A DNA stretch of 64,000 nt from JAXGTD01 sp040775095 (GCA_040775095.1 JAXGTD010000002.1:36984-100983); one strand, 5' to 3'. Shown: positions 18,431 through 27,963, counted from the stretch's first letter. Notes: generated by a model not told the origin, from the sequence alone. A program made the numbers and translations.

Positions 18431-18922
18431 ATGTATGAGAGCATGGTTGATGTCCTGATCTACCTCTACGAGAACTACATGGACGGCGAGAACGCACCGC
18501 CGACTGATCAGGGGGAGCTCGAGGAGGAGTTGTCACGGGCAGGTTTCAGCCAGAGCGAGATCGCGCAGGCGCTGCACTGGCTCGATGAGCTCTCCCATCG
18601 GATGGAGACGGTCGATCGCCAGCCACGCGAAGACCAGCAGCGCTCCGTCGGTGCGATGCGTCTGTACTCGGACGCGGAGTGCCGGAAGCTCGACGTCGAG
18701 GCGCGCGGGTTCCTGTTGTTCCTGGAGCAAAACACGATCCTCGATCCGCTCAGCCGCGAGCTGGTCATCGACCGCGCGGTGGCGATCGACCAGGCCGCGG
18801 TCTCGGTCGACGAGCTCAAGTGGGTCGTGCTGCTGGTGCTGATGAACCGCCCGGGTCGCGAATCCGCGTTCAGTCAGATGGAAGACCTCGTCTACGCCGA
18901 CGAACCGCCGCTCCTGCACTAA
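18431..18922 (+). CDS. smg: Smg family protein (DUF494)
   Basis: A 163-aa acidic, largely helical protein of the Smg/DUF494 family. The family start (MYESMVDVLIYLYENYM) and the segment SRAGFSQSEIAQALHWLDEL are visible. The characteristic RLYSDAECRKLDVEARGFLLFLEQ and the C-terminal part (VSVDELKWVVLLVLMNRPG) follow. The gene is conserved between dprA and topA across gammaproteobacteria, and that is its position here. Its molecular function is not established to my knowledge. It lies downstream of a strong terminator, so it needs its own promoter, which I could not pinpoint. Confidence 0.93.
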   Translation: MYESMVDVLIYLYENYMDGENAPPTDQGELEEELSRAGFSQSEIAQALHWLDELSHRMETVDRQPREDQQRSVGAMRLYSDAECRKLDVEARGFLLFLEQNTILDPLSRELVIDRAVAIDQAAVSVDELKWVVLLVLMNRPGRESAFSQMEDLVYADEPPLLH

Positions 18923-18991
18923 CGCGATTTCCGTCTGATCTCATACCAGCTGACTTAATCTTGACGCCCGCCTTCCTTGTCGCACCGGCAG

Positions 18992-19162
18992 TCACAGAGC
19001 CGGGCTATGCTCCAGTCGGTGCTCCATGAAGGCAAACCACAATCCGGCGTCGTCGGGTACGAGACTCTCCGGCAATCGCCAAAGCACCTCGTCCCACCCG
19101 ATCCTGCCGCGCAGAGTCGTCCAGACAGGCCAGGGCAAGGTACGGGCCCGCGCGGGAATCAT
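18992..19162 (-). CDS. possible small protein, 56 aa, Trp-rich
   Basis: Candidate small gene on the minus strand in the smg-topA gap. The ATG at 19162 starts MIPARARTLPWPVWTTL; the C-terminal part contains GWDEVLWRLPESL and DDAGLWFAFMEHRLE. This is a plausible amphipathic, tryptophan-rich sequence, unlike the Arg/Pro/Gly-rich translations of neighbouring spurious frames. The ribosome site is weak, and I do not recognise the family. It may be a chance frame; conservation in related genomes would decide. Confidence 0.28.
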   Translation of the reverse strand: MIPARARTLPWPVWTTLRGRIGWDEVLWRLPESLVPDDAGLWFAFMEHRLEHSPAL

Positions 19163-19349
19163 CGCTGCATCCGCAAGGCTTGTAACGCCGCGTTGGCACG
19201 TTTGGGGATCTCCCTTCGGCCCGAGGCAAGGGCGCTTGTCCGCGTTATTGCGTGAGCGTGCAAAGGGCCCGGGATCGGCGCGCTCCCGCGGCCTGGCGCA
19301 TGGGTATGCGCCCTTCCATGGCCTGGATACGGGGCGCTCGCGCTGTGGC

Positions 19350-19377
19350 TTGACGCGCGGGGCGCAGTTCGTAGTAC
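19350..19377 (+). promoter_or_regulatory. candidate sigma-70 promoter of topA
   Basis: TTGACG at 19350-19355, a 16-base spacer and TAGTAC at 19372-19377, about 65 bases upstream of the topA ATG. The -35 is strong and the -10 is poor. Confidence 0.3.
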
Positions 19378-19443
19378 CTTGGCGCCCAATCGAGCCCGCT
19401 TGGGGCATATCCACGGGGCCCCCGGCCCATCGACTGAAGGCCT

Positions 19444-21762
19444 ATGCATCTGGTAATCGTCGAATCGCCCGCGAAGGCGAAGACCATCGCGAAATATCTC
19501 GGTCCCGACTTCGACGTGATCGCCTCCTACGGCCACGTGCGCGATCTCGTGCCGAAGGAGGGGGCCGTTGATCCGGATCATGGCTTCGAGATGAAGTACC
19601 AGATCATCGACCGCAACGAGAAACACGTCCAGGCGATTGCCAAGAAGCTCAAGTCGGCCGACTCGCTCTACCTGGCGACCGACCCGGACCGCGAGGGTGA
19701 GGCCATCTCCTGGCACCTCTACGAGCTGCTCAAGAACCGCCGGCAGATCGGCAAGCGCCCTGTCTACCGGGTGGTGTTCAACGAGATCACCAAACGCGCG
19801 ATCCAGGACGCCGTGGCGCACCCACGCGAGCTCTCGCTGGACCTCGTCAACGCCCAGCAGGCGCGCCGCGCACTGGACTACCTCGTTGGATTCAATCTCT
19901 CGCCGTTGCTGTGGAAGAAGATCCGTCGTGGCCTGTCCGCCGGGCGGGTGCAGAGCCCGGCGCTGCGTCTGATCTGCGAGCGAGAGAGCGAGATCGAGGC
20001 CTTCGTTCGGCAGGAGTACTGGACGGTCGAGGCCGACGTGTCCAAGGACGCCAAGGCGTTCGTTGCCAAGCTGGTGGAATTCGATGGCGAGAAGGTCGAG
20101 CAGTTCACGATCACCGACGCCGCCCGCGCCGCGGAGGTCGAGCAACGCCTGACCAGCGCCGCCGATGGCAAGCTGCGCGTCGAGCAGGTCGAACGCAAGC
20201 AGCGCAAACGTAACCCGGCGCCGCCGTTCATTACCTCGACGTTGCAACAGGAGGCCGCACGCAAGCTTGGCTTCACCGCGCAGCGCACCATGCGCGTGGC
20301 GCAGCAGCTCTATGAGGGGGTCGATGTCGGTGGCGGGGCGGTCGGTCTGATCACCTACATGCGAACCGATTCGGTCAACCTGGCGGGGGAGGCACTGGAC
20401 GAGATCCGTGCCTATGTCGCCGAGCGTTATGGCGAGGATCACCTGCCACATGCGCCGCGGCTGTTCAAGACAAAGGCGAAGAACGCGCAGGAGGCCCACG
20501 AGGCGATCCGTCCGACCTCCATCCTGCGCGATCCCGCATCGATTCAGGCGCACCTGAGTGGTGAGCAGGCCCGGCTCTATGCCCTGATCTGGAAACGCAC
20601 GCTGGCCTGCCAGATGGCCCATGCCCTGATCAACCAGGTATCGATCACGCTGTCGGCCGGGGTCGGCAACCGTTTCCGTGCCACCGGCTCCATCGTCGCC
20701 AGACCCGGTTTCATGCGGGTCTATCTCGAGGGACGCGACGACGCCAAGACCGCGGACGACGACGAGGAGCGCATGTTGCCGGAGGTGCAGGAGGGCGAGT
20801 TGCTCGATCTGCAGGCCATCCGTCCGGAGCAGCATTTCACCGAGCCCCCGCCGCGTTTCTCCGAGGCGTCGCTGGTCAAGGCGCTGGAAGAGTTCGGCAT
20901 CGGCCGGCCATCGACCTATGCGTCGATCATCTCCACGCTGCAGGATCGCGAGTACGTGGTGCTCGGGAACAAGCGGTTCGTTCCGACGGATGTCGGTCGC
21001 GTGGTCAACAAGTTCCTGACCGCCCATTTCACCCCGTACGTCGACTACGATTTCACCGCCCGGCTCGAGGACGAGCTCGATGCGGTGTCCCGTGGTGAAG
21101 AGGACTGGGTGCCGCTGCTGGAGCAGTTCTGGGGCCCGTTCAAAGAGCGCGTCGACCACACGCAGGATCACGTCAAGCGAAGTGACGTGACACAGGAGCT
21201 GATCGACGAGATCTGCCCCAAGTGCGGCGGCCAGCTTTCCAAGCGGCTCGGGCGCAACGGGCTGTTCATCGGCTGCACGAACTACCCGGACTGCGACTAC
21301 ACCCGAGATATCAACGGCGACAAGGCCGAGCAGGAGGCACCGGAGGTCGTCGAGGGGCGCAACTGCCCGACCTGTGGCTCACAGCTTGAGATCAAGCGGG
21401 GGCGCTATGGCAAGTTCATCGGCTGCAGTGCCTACCCCAAGTGCCGCTACATCGAGCCGCTGGAAAAGCCCGAGGACACCGGCGTGGCCTGCCCCCAGTG
21501 TCACAAGGGCACGCTGCAGAAGAAGAAGTCGCGGCGCGGCAAGGTGTTCTACTCCTGCTCCACCTATCCGAAGTGCGATTACGCGGTCTGGAACGAGCCG
21601 CTGGCCGAGCCCTGCCCCAAGTGTGGCTGGCCGATCCTGACCCTGAAGACGACCAAGAGCAAAGGTATGCAGAAGGTCTGCCCGCAGAAGGAGTGCGGCT
21701 ACAGCGTGGTGGTCAGCGCCGACGAGGCCGAGGCGCGTGTTGCCACCGAGGGCACGTCCTGA
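19444..21762 (+). CDS. topA: DNA topoisomerase I
   Basis: Type IA topoisomerase that relaxes negative supercoils. The 772-aa protein has the TOPRIM domain at the N-terminus (VIVESPAKAKTIAKYLG, with DPDREGEAISWHLY). The catalytic tyrosine (about residue 305) lies in GLITYMRTDS. Four C-terminal zinc ribbons follow: CPKC...GCTNYPDC, CPTC...GCSAYPKC, CPQC...SCSTYPKC and CPKC...CPQKEC. This is shorter than E. coli TopA (865 aa), a normal variation in C-terminal modules. The ATG at 19444 is the only sensible start. tsaC follows after five bases, so they are probably co-transcribed. Confidence 0.97.
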   Translation: MHLVIVESPAKAKTIAKYLGPDFDVIASYGHVRDLVPKEGAVDPDHGFEMKYQIIDRNEKHVQAIAKKLKSADSLYLATDPDREGEAISWHLYELLKNRRQIGKRPVYRVVFNEITKRAIQDAVAHPRELSLDLVNAQQARRALDYLVGFNLSPLLWKKIRRGLSAGRVQSPALRLICERESEIEAFVRQEYWTVEADVSKDAKAFVAKLVEFDGEKVEQFTITDAARAAEVEQRLTSAADGKLRVEQVERKQRKRNPAPPFITSTLQQEAARKLGFTAQRTMRVAQQLYEGVDVGGGAVGLITYMRTDSVNLAGEALDEIRAYVAERYGEDHLPHAPRLFKTKAKNAQEAHEAIRPTSILRDPASIQAHLSGEQARLYALIWKRTLACQMAHALINQVSITLSAGVGNRFRATGSIVARPGFMRVYLEGRDDAKTADDDEERMLPEVQEGELLDLQAIRPEQHFTEPPPRFSEASLVKALEEFGIGRPSTYASIISTLQDREYVVLGNKRFVPTDVGRVVNKFLTAHFTPYVDYDFTARLEDELDAVSRGEEDWVPLLEQFWGPFKERVDHTQDHVKRSDVTQELIDEICPKCGGQLSKRLGRNGLFIGCTNYPDCDYTRDINGDKAEQEAPEVVEGRNCPTCGSQLEIKRGRYGKFIGCSAYPKCRYIEPLEKPEDTGVACPQCHKGTLQKKKSRRGKVFYSCSTYPKCDYAVWNEPLAEPCPKCGWPILTLKTTKSKGMQKVCPQKECGYSVVVSADEAEARVATEGTS

Positions 21763-21767
21763 GCCTC

Positions 21768-22349
21768 GTGCGGGCGCCGGTCAGCGTCGCACACCGGATT
21801 CGGCTCGCGGCCCGGGTGCTCGCTCGCGGTGGGGTCATCGCCTACCCGACCGAAGCGGTCTATGGGCTGGGCTGTGACCCCCGCGATGCCGCCGCCGTGC
21901 GGCGCATCCTCGCGATCAAGCAGCGGGGGGAGGAAAAGGGGCTGATTCTGATCGCGGCCGATTTTGACGCGCTGCGCCCCTACGTGGTTGAGCTCGACGC
22001 GCGGCGGATGGCCGCGGTCCAGGCGAGCTGGCCCGGACCCAACACCTGGCTGCTGCCGGCCCGCGCCTCGACCCCACGCTGGCTGACTGGCCGGCATGCG
22101 ACCCTGGCGGTTCGCGTCACCGCGCATCCGCTGGCGACCGCGCTGTGTCGCCGATGGGGTGGCGCGCTGGTCTCCACCAGTGCCAATCGCACCGGTCGTC
22201 CGGCGGCCCGTACCAGCCTGCAGGTGCGCCTGCAGTTCATCGAGGCGCGGGACGATGGTCCCGACCTGATCCTGGCCGGCGTCTGCGGCGGTGCGCGGCG
22301 CCCTTCGACGATCCGGGACGCGGCATCCGGGCGGGTCCTGCGCGGCTGA
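21768..22349 (+). CDS. tsaC: threonylcarbamoyl-AMP synthase TsaC (Sua5/YrdC family)
   Basis: Makes threonylcarbamoyl-AMP from threonine, bicarbonate and ATP, the first step of the t6A37 tRNA modification. The 193-aa protein has the YrdC fold signature: GGVIAYPTEAVYGLGCDP, then RILAIKQRGEEKGLILIAAD, GPNTWLLPA, and VSTSANRTGRPAARTS. Single-domain length matches TsaC (190 aa), not the longer Sua5. The start is a GTG at 21768, six bases after the topA stop; no in-frame ATG is available. The topA-tsaC neighbourhood is common in gammaproteobacteria. A short untranslated stretch follows before the L,D-transpeptidase promoter. Confidence 0.92.
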   Translation: MRAPVSVAHRIRLAARVLARGGVIAYPTEAVYGLGCDPRDAAAVRRILAIKQRGEEKGLILIAADFDALRPYVVELDARRMAAVQASWPGPNTWLLPARASTPRWLTGRHATLAVRVTAHPLATALCRRWGGALVSTSANRTGRPAARTSLQVRLQFIEARDDGPDLILAGVCGGARRPSTIRDAASGRVLRG

Positions 22350-22501
22350 GCATTGGGCATCGCGTCGCAGGCGGATTGTCTCCGCCCCGTCCGAGAGAGG
22401 CCGCGAGGCAGAAGCTGCCAGGGAGGCGCTGAGCGAGTCCATTGGCGGTGTTCAGCGCAATCGCCCGAGGTCCGTGTTTCCCCAGCCTGTCGGTAACAAG
22501 C

Positions 22502-22510
22502 TGGTAGAAT
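22502..22510 (+). promoter_or_regulatory. extended -10 promoter before the L,D-transpeptidase gene
   Basis: TGGTAGAAT is an extended -10 (TGN plus TAGAAT), placed 33 bases before the ATG. No good -35 is seen, as allowed for extended -10 promoters. Confidence 0.42.
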
Positions 22511-22543
22511 CCCGCGCCTGTCGCCTTTTTCTAACTGAAACCG

Positions 22544-23116
22544 ATGTCGTTCCGACTGTTGAACCTGTCGATTGCCCTGCTCGGCGCGCTGTGCCTCAGC
22601 GCCTCGGTTGCGGCAATGTCGTTCCTGCCCGGCTGCTCTGTGAACCAGCCCGGCGAGTTTGTGAAGACACCACCCGCCAGCGGCTACTTCGCCGACCGGA
22701 TCGTGGTCAAGAAGGGGCAGCGCCGCCTCTATCTGATGCGCGGCGACAAGCCGTTTCGCACCTATCGGATCAGCCTGGGCTCGAACCCCGTCGGCCCGAA
22801 GGAGCGCCAGGGAGACAACCGGACCCCGGAGGGGCGTTATTGGATCGACTGGCGCAACCCCAGCAGCCAGTTCACCAAGGCGTTGCACATCTCCTATCCA
22901 AACCCCAGCGACCGGGTCAAGGCGCAGCGCCGCGGCTGGGACCCCGGCGGCATGATCATGATCCACGGCGAGCCGCGGGCGCGCGGCGACCAGGACCTGC
23001 GTCTGCTGATCCGAAACGAAGACTGGACCCAGGGCTGCATTGCCGTTTCCAATCTGGCGATCGACGAGATCTGGCGCTACACCACCAACGGCGTGCCGAT
23101 CGAGATCCTGCCCTGA
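22544..23116 (+). CDS. L,D-transpeptidase family protein (YkuD domain)
   Basis: Exported enzyme of the YkuD family, 190 aa, likely to crosslink peptidoglycan or attach proteins to it. An N-terminal hydrophobic segment (residues 1-25) is followed by FLPGC, an imperfect lipobox. The YkuD domain runs from about residue 48 to the end: IVVKKGQRRLYLM, the substrate strand, MIMIHGEP (conserved His) and WTQGCIAVSN with the catalytic cysteine. Here TQGC replaces the commoner SHGC, which occurs in a subset of the family. It has its own upstream promoter-like element and is separated from the PDZ gene by 243 bp. Confidence 0.88.
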   Translation: MSFRLLNLSIALLGALCLSASVAAMSFLPGCSVNQPGEFVKTPPASGYFADRIVVKKGQRRLYLMRGDKPFRTYRISLGSNPVGPKERQGDNRTPEGRYWIDWRNPSSQFTKALHISYPNPSDRVKAQRRGWDPGGMIMIHGEPRARGDQDLRLLIRNEDWTQGCIAVSNLAIDEIWRYTTNGVPIEILP

Positions 23117-23359
23117 ACCCGATGCGGCGGGGTGCGGCCGGCCGGGATCGGGCCGCCACCCCGGGGCGAAAGGCACCCGGTATGGCCCTGGCGGGGGCCT
23201 CGCGATCGACGACGCTCGCGCCTGTTTTCGCGCTCGTCGTATCGCGCGGGGAACGCGAGCGCAATCCTGGCGACCAATGGTTCAAGTCCATCGATTCGCC
23301 CGCGGGTGCTGGGTACAGCGTATCCGTCGGGCGGCCGACCAGGGGTGCTGCAAACGACT

Positions 23360-24271
23360 ATGCCCAAACTGCTGCTGCTCTCGGCCGCTACCTTCCTGGC
23401 GGGCATGCTGACCGGAGCGATCGTTATGTCACGCTCTGAGCCTGAACCGGGGCCCGCCGCGGTGTCCGTGGCGCCTGCATCCGCCGATCTCACGCCCGAT
23501 CCTCCGGCTCTCGCGTCGATGCTCGCGTCCGTGCCCCAAGCAACACCGGAGGCGGCACCACCTTCCACCGCGCGTTCCGAACCAGAGCCGGGACCGACCG
23601 CGGTGACTGTGCAGGGGCGCCTGGACGACCTGGCCACGGGCTGGGGCCGGATGGAGGCGGAGCTCGCGCAACTGCGTGCGCGCGTGGGAGATCTGGAGCA
23701 GCGTCTGCTGGCCGCGGCCCACGCCCAAGGCGAGCCCGAGACGGGTCCGCAACGGCCGGAAACCGCGCAGCAGCGGCGCGACGCGTTGGTCGAGGCCGGG
23801 GTCCGGACCGAGCTGGCGGAGGAGCTCGTCTGGCGCGATGCCCAGGCGACCTTGGCGCGTCTCGACCTGCACGACCTGGCGAGCCGCGAGGGCTGGTTTG
23901 GCACCGACAGGTACCGCGAGGAGGTGGCCAAGCTCGACGCGAGTCGGGTGGTGTTCAGAGACGAGGTGGGAGAGGATGCCTATGACCGCTATCTGTACCT
24001 GAGCGGCGACGACAACCGCATTCGGGTCGATTCGGTCATCGCCGGCTCCGCGGGAGAGGACAGTGGCCTGTTGCCGGGCGACATCATTGAGACCTATGGC
24101 GGTGAAAAGGTACTCCGTTTCAGCGATCTGCGTTCGGCGACCAGCGCGGGTGAGCGCGGTGAGCTGGTGCCGATGGTGGTGCGCAGGGGAGGTGAGATCG
24201 TGGACCTCTGGCTGCCGCGCGGTCCCATCGGCATCCAACTGGACTCGACCCGCGTCGCACCGCTGCCCTAG
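23360..24271 (+). CDS. membrane-anchored PDZ-domain protein with coiled coil
   Basis: A 303-residue protein with an N-terminal hydrophobic anchor (residues 1-23). A Pro/Ala/Glu-rich spacer follows that contains the motif RSEPEPGPxAVxV twice (near residues 25 and 72). Next come a coiled-coil segment (RMEAELAQLRARVGDLEQRLL, about 95-115), a helical middle region, and a C-terminal PDZ domain (IAGSAGEDSGLLPGDIIETY, about 225-300). PDZ modules bind C-terminal peptides, so an envelope scaffold or protease-adaptor role is possible. No protease catalytic residues are seen. The start at 23360 precedes the clear hydrophobic segment; the upstream in-frame extension is rejected. I do not recognise a named family. 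Confidence 0.75.
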   Translation: MPKLLLLSAATFLAGMLTGAIVMSRSEPEPGPAAVSVAPASADLTPDPPALASMLASVPQATPEAAPPSTARSEPEPGPTAVTVQGRLDDLATGWGRMEAELAQLRARVGDLEQRLLAAAHAQGEPETGPQRPETAQQRRDALVEAGVRTELAEELVWRDAQATLARLDLHDLASREGWFGTDRYREEVAKLDASRVVFRDEVGEDAYDRYLYLSGDDNRIRVDSVIAGSAGEDSGLLPGDIIETYGGEKVLRFSDLRSATSAGERGELVPMVVRRGGEIVDLWLPRGPIGIQLDSTRVAPLP

Positions 24272-24280
24272 AGGGACCCC

Positions 24281-24419
24281 GATCCAATGCTTCCTGGCAT
24301 CGGATGCGCCCGCGAACCGAAAACGCGGATTTCCGGTTCGCTCCATCGTCAGTCACCTGGATGAGTGAAGCTGCCGGGGCTTCCATGGCCGGGACAGGAA
24401 ACGCCGAAGAGCGTTTCCC
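24281..24419 (+). repeat. dispersed multi-hairpin intergenic repeat, family 1, copy A
   Basis: By eye this shares ordered blocks with 51261-51381 (same strand) and with the reverse complements of 47650-47791 and 27834-27963. It holds perfect hairpins GCGAACCG (24312-24319) / CGGTTCGC (24334-24341) and GGAAACGC (24397-24404) / GCGTTTCC (24411-24418), plus an imperfect GATCCAATGC / GCATCGGATG at its left end. It lies between the PDZ gene and the leuC promoter. Confidence 0.7.
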
Positions 24420-24446
24420 GGACGCGCCTGTCTGACAGGTCGAGTA

Positions 24447-24475
24447 TTGAGTTCGGACCGACAGGCGTCTATTCT
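24447..24475 (+). promoter_or_regulatory. candidate sigma-70 promoter of leuC
   Basis: TTGAGT (24447-24452), a 17-base spacer and TATTCT (24470-24475), about 33 bases upstream of the leuC ATG and directly after repeat copy A. Confidence 0.5.
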
Positions 24476-24507
24476 GGTCGTTTGCTTTCCGTTGGGAGTG
24501 CCGCGCG

Positions 24508-25911
24508 ATGGGCGCAAGAACCCTCTACGACAAGATTTGGGACGAGCATGTGGTGCGTGTCGACGAGCACGGCACGACGCTCCTCTATATCGATCGGCAG
24601 CTGGTGCACGAGGTCACATCGGCACAGGCGTTCGAGGGGCTGCGACTGGCCGGGCGTACGCCGCGCCGTCCAGGCGCCAATCTCGCGGTGCCAGACCACA
24701 ACGTGCCGACCACGGATCGCCATCTCGGAATCACCGACCCGGTCTCCCGCATCCAGGTCGAGACCCTCGAGGCCAATTGTGCGGAGTCCGACATCCGGCT
24801 CTTCCCAATGGGCGATCGCCGCCAGGGCATCGTGCACGTGGTTGGGCCCGAGGAGGGCTTCACCCAGCCTGGCATGACCATCGTCTGTGGCGACAGCCAT
24901 ACCTCGACCCACGGCGCCTTTGGTGCGCTGGCATTCGGTATCGGTACCTCCGAGGTGGAGCACGTGCTGGCGACGCAGTGCCTGCTGCAGAAGAAGTCCA
25001 AGTCCATGCTGGTCAGCGTCGACGGCGCACTCGGATGGGGCGTGACGGCAAAGGACATCGTGCTCGCCATCATTGGCGAGATCGGCACCGCGGGTGGGAC
25101 CGGGCACGTGATCGAGTTCGGCGGCGAGGCGATTCGCGCACTCTCCATGGAAGGTCGGATGACGGTGTGCAACATGGCCATCGAGGCCGGCGCGCGCGCC
25201 GGGCTGATCGGTGTGGATGAGACGACGATCGAGTATGTCCGCGGTCGGCCCTTTGCCCCCAAGGACGCGCTGTTCGAGCAGGCGGCCGCGCACTGGCGTG
25301 GCCTCAATACCGATCCGGGTGCCGAGTTCGACCGCGTTGTGCGCATCGATGCCCCGAGCATCCGCCCGCAGGTGACCTGGGGCACATCCCCCGAGATGGT
25401 GGCGCCGGTCGACGGCAGCGTGCCCGACCCGGCCGAGATTGCCGATCCGGTCAAGGCCCAGGGTATCCGCCACGCGCTGGCCTACATGGGCCTTGCCCCC
25501 GGCGAGTTGATCAGCGAGATCCGGCCGGACAAGGTCTTCATCGGATCCTGTACCAACGGGCGTATCGAGGATCTGCGTGCCGCGGCCGAGGTGGCCAAGG
25601 GCCGCAAGGTGGCCGATTCGATCAAGCTCGCGCTGGTTGTGCCGGGCTCCGGGCTGGTCAAGGAGCAGGCCGAGGCCGAGGGCCTCGATCGGATCTTTGT
25701 CGAGGCCGGCTTTGAATGGCGCGAGCCCGGTTGCTCCATGTGTCTGGCGATGAACGCCGACCGCCTCGAGCCCGGCGAGCGCTGCGCCTCGACCAGTAAC
25801 CGCAATTTCGAGGGTCGCCAGGGCCAAGGCGGGCGCACCCACCTGGTCAGCCCGGCCATGGCCGCGGCGGCGGCCGTGACGGGCCGCTTTGTCGACGTCA
25901 GGGAGATCTGA
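24508..25911 (+). CDS. leuC: 3-isopropylmalate dehydratase large subunit
   Basis: Catalytic [4Fe-4S] subunit of isopropylmalate isomerase in leucine synthesis, 467 aa as usual. The cluster ligands are Cys348 in GSCTNGR and Cys409 and Cys412 in PGCSMC. Other aconitase-family signatures are [42 protein letters not shown] (in part), and the C-terminal [12 protein letters not shown]. It is the first gene of leuCDB, one base before leuD, so the two subunits are translationally coupled. A promoter candidate lies 33 bases upstream. No leader peptide with leucine codons was seen. Confidence 0.98.
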   Translation: MGARTLYDKIWDEHVVRVDEHGTTLLYIDRQLVHEVTSAQAFEGLRLAGRTPRRPGANLAVPDHNVPTTDRHLGITDPVSRIQVETLEANCAESDIRLFPMGDRRQGIVHVVGPEEGFTQPGMTIVCGDSHTSTHGAFGALAFGIGTSEVEHVLATQCLLQKKSKSMLVSVDGALGWGVTAKDIVLAIIGEIGTAGGTGHVIEFGGEAIRALSMEGRMTVCNMAIEAGARAGLIGVDETTIEYVRGRPFAPKDALFEQAAAHWRGLNTDPGAEFDRVVRIDAPSIRPQVTWGTSPEMVAPVDGSVPDPAEIADPVKAQGIRHALAYMGLAPGELISEIRPDKVFIGSCTNGRIEDLRAAAEVAKGRKVADSIKLALVVPGSGLVKEQAEAEGLDRIFVEAGFEWREPGCSMCLAMNADRLEPGERCASTSNRNFEGRQGQGGRTHLVSPAMAAAAAVTGRFVDVREI

Positions 25912-25912
25912 G

Positions 25913-26551
25913 ATGAAGCCCTTTGAGAACTTTAAAGGCACCGTGCTGCCGCTGGATCGTGCCAACGTCGACACCGACGCCATCATCCCGAAGCAGTTCC
26001 TCAAGTCGATCAAGCGCACCGGGTTTGGCCCGAACCTGTTTGACGAGTGGCGCTACCTCGACCGCGGCGAGCCCGGGCAGGACTGCAGCGACAGGCCGCT
26101 GAACCCGGACTTTGTGCTCAACGACCCGCGCTACGCCGGTGCCACGATCCTGTTGGCGCGGCACAACTTCGGCTGTGGCTCCTCGCGCGAGCATGCCCCC
26201 TGGGCGCTGGCCGACCACGGCTTTCGCGTGCTGCTGGCACCGAGCTTCGCCGACATCTTTTTTCAGAACGCGATCAAGAACGGCCTGTTGCCGGTGGTAT
26301 TGGACGAGGACATCATCGACACCCTGTTCGAGCTGGCCCAGGGTGACGAGCCGCTGGAGATCGAGGTGGACCTGCACGAGCGGCGCCTGCATCCGCGGGG
26401 CGCTCAACCCCTCGAGATCCTGATCGACCCGTTCCATCACCACTGCCTGATCCACGGCCTGGACGACATTGGCCTGACCCTGCAGCATGTCGATGCCATT
26501 GGCGCCTACGAGCAACGCCGCCGTTCCGAGGCGCCCTGGCTGTTTACCTGA
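25913..26551 (+). CDS. leuD: 3-isopropylmalate dehydratase small subunit
   Basis: Swivel-domain subunit that pairs with LeuC, 212 aa. The family sequence is evident: [18 protein letters not shown] segment near residue 20, [18 protein letters not shown] at the substrate-binding loop, and [16 protein letters not shown]. The start is set at the ATG at 25913, one base after the leuC stop; an upstream in-frame start would overlap leuC and lacks family support. A 199-bp gap follows before leuB. Confidence 0.97.
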   Translation: MKPFENFKGTVLPLDRANVDTDAIIPKQFLKSIKRTGFGPNLFDEWRYLDRGEPGQDCSDRPLNPDFVLNDPRYAGATILLARHNFGCGSSREHAPWALADHGFRVLLAPSFADIFFQNAIKNGLLPVVLDEDIIDTLFELAQGDEPLEIEVDLHERRLHPRGAQPLEILIDPFHHHCLIHGLDDIGLTLQHVDAIGAYEQRRRSEAPWLFT

Positions 26552-26750
26552 CCGCATGGAGGCCTCGCCCCGTTTCTTCAGCACGCATGCCGCGGGTTGT
26601 GGGGGCGGTGGCCGCACGCCCCGGGGCCCGCAAGGCATCCCGGGTTGATCCGAAAATCCCGACCCCGTTGCCCGTCGGCGGGGTCGACCGGCCCGCATAC
26701 CGCCGGTCTCCAACCGGGCGGCACGTTCCATTTCCGAGGAGTTCCAAAGA

Positions 26751-27833
26751 TTGGCTAAGAGTATCCTGATCCTGCCGGGTGATGGCATCGGGCCCGAGAT
26801 TGTCGACGAGGCGGTCAAGGTGCTGGCCTGCCTGCGCGACGACTTCGGCTTGGACATCGACATGGATGAGGCGCTGGTTGGCGGCGCGGCGTACGAGGCG
26901 GCAGGACACCCGTTGCCGGAGGTCACGCTGAGCATGGCCAAAGAGGCCGATGCGGTCCTGCTCGGGGCCGTCGGCGGTCCGCGCTGGGAGTCGCTGGATA
27001 TCTCGCTGCGCCCGGAAAAGGGCCTGCTGGGCCTGCGCGCCGGGCTCGGCCTGTTCGCCAATCTGCGCCCCGCGATCCTGTATCCCCAGCTCGCCGAGGC
27101 CTCGACGCTGAAGTCCGAGGTCGTCGCGGGCCTCGACATGCTGATCGTGCGCGAGCTCACCGGGGGCATCTACTTCGGACAGCCGCGCGGGGTGGAGCGG
27201 CTGCCCTCTGGCGAGCGACGCGGCGTCAACACGCTGGTGTACACGGAGTCGGAGGTCGATCGCATCTGCCGTGTCGCCTTCGACATCGCGATGAAACGCG
27301 ACAGGCGCGTCTGCTCCGTGGACAAGGCCAACGTGCTCGAGTGCACCGAGCTGTGGCGTGAGGTGGCGACCGCCGTCGGCGCCGACTACCCGGACGTGCA
27401 GCTCAGCCACATGTACGTGGACAACGCGGCGATGCAGCTGGTCCGGGCGCCCAAGCAGTTCGACGTGATGGTGACCACCAACATGTTCGGCGATATCCTC
27501 TCCGACTGTGCCGCGATGCTCACGGGGTCCATCGGAATGCTGCCGTCGGCCTCGCTCGACGCCAACGGCAAGGGGATGTACGAGCCGATCCACGGCTCGG
27601 CGCCCGACATCGCCGGCAAAGGGATTGCCAACCCGCTGGCGACCATCCTGTCGGTGGCAATGATGCTGCGTTATTCACTCGATGCGCCGGCGCAGGCCGA
27701 TCGTATCGAGGCGGCGGTTTCCAGCGTGCTCGACCAGGGTTTGCGCACCGCCGACATCGCCTCGGCGGGCACGACGCGGGTCGGCACCGAGCAGATGGGT
27801 GGTGCGGTCGTCGCGGCGCTGCGAGCGGCTTGA
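26751..27833 (+). CDS. leuB: 3-isopropylmalate dehydrogenase
   Basis: NAD-dependent oxidative decarboxylase, third step of the leucine branch; 360 aa. Signatures are [19 protein letters not shown] at the N-terminus, [10 protein letters not shown], the substrate-binding [21 protein letters not shown], and [25 protein letters not shown] with the metal-binding aspartates, then [18 protein letters not shown] at the cofactor site. The start is a TTG (TTG GCT AAG, read as MAK) with GAGGAG about ten bases upstream; there is no ATG nearby. It lies 199 bp after leuD. A copy of the intergenic repeat begins immediately after the stop codon. Confidence 0.97.
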   Translation: MAKSILILPGDGIGPEIVDEAVKVLACLRDDFGLDIDMDEALVGGAAYEAAGHPLPEVTLSMAKEADAVLLGAVGGPRWESLDISLRPEKGLLGLRAGLGLFANLRPAILYPQLAEASTLKSEVVAGLDMLIVRELTGGIYFGQPRGVERLPSGERRGVNTLVYTESEVDRICRVAFDIAMKRDRRVCSVDKANVLECTELWREVATAVGADYPDVQLSHMYVDNAAMQLVRAPKQFDVMVTTNMFGDILSDCAAMLTGSIGMLPSASLDANGKGMYEPIHGSAPDIAGKGIANPLATILSVAMMLRYSLDAPAQADRIEAAVSSVLDQGLRTADIASAGTTRVGTEQMGGAVVAALRAA

Positions 27834-27963
27834 GGAAACACCGGGCTTAAGCGTTTCTGGTCCGGGCCGCGCAAGGTCCGGCATCTTCGAGCGCAGAAGG
27901 GGCGTGAGAATTGGAGCACCTCGCGAGGTGCGAGCGCGCTGAATGTCCGGAAGGCATCGGATC
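27834..27963 (-). repeat. dispersed multi-hairpin intergenic repeat, family 1, copy D
   Basis: Matches copies A-C in the inverse orientation. It begins at the base after the leuB stop with GGAAAC and an opposing GTTTC arm. It then carries the block GGGCC-G-CAAGGTCCGGCATC and, after the conserved GGAG, a perfect palindrome GCACCTCGCGAGGTGC (27916-27931). That palindrome lies where other copies have a hairpin of different sequence. It ends in GGCATCGGATC. Confidence 0.6.

Larger units (their letters stand above)
18923..19443. other. intergenic region between smg and topA (521 bp)
   Basis: Holds a possible short minus-strand gene (18992-19162) and a candidate topA promoter. Another TTGACG hexamer occurs at 18961 without a matching -10. 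No RNA gene or clear terminator was recognised. The stretch is unusually long for a position between two housekeeping genes. Confidence 0.5.

Noticed and set aside
19159..21171. Long open frame (about 670 codons) on the minus strand opposite topA
   Set aside because: Shadow of topA: the plus-strand frame has every topoisomerase I motif, and the antisense translation has no recognisable domain or ribosome site.
23275..23330. tRNA-like T-arm sequence GGTTCAAGTCC
   Set aside because: No matching acceptor, D or anticodon stem could be folded around it.
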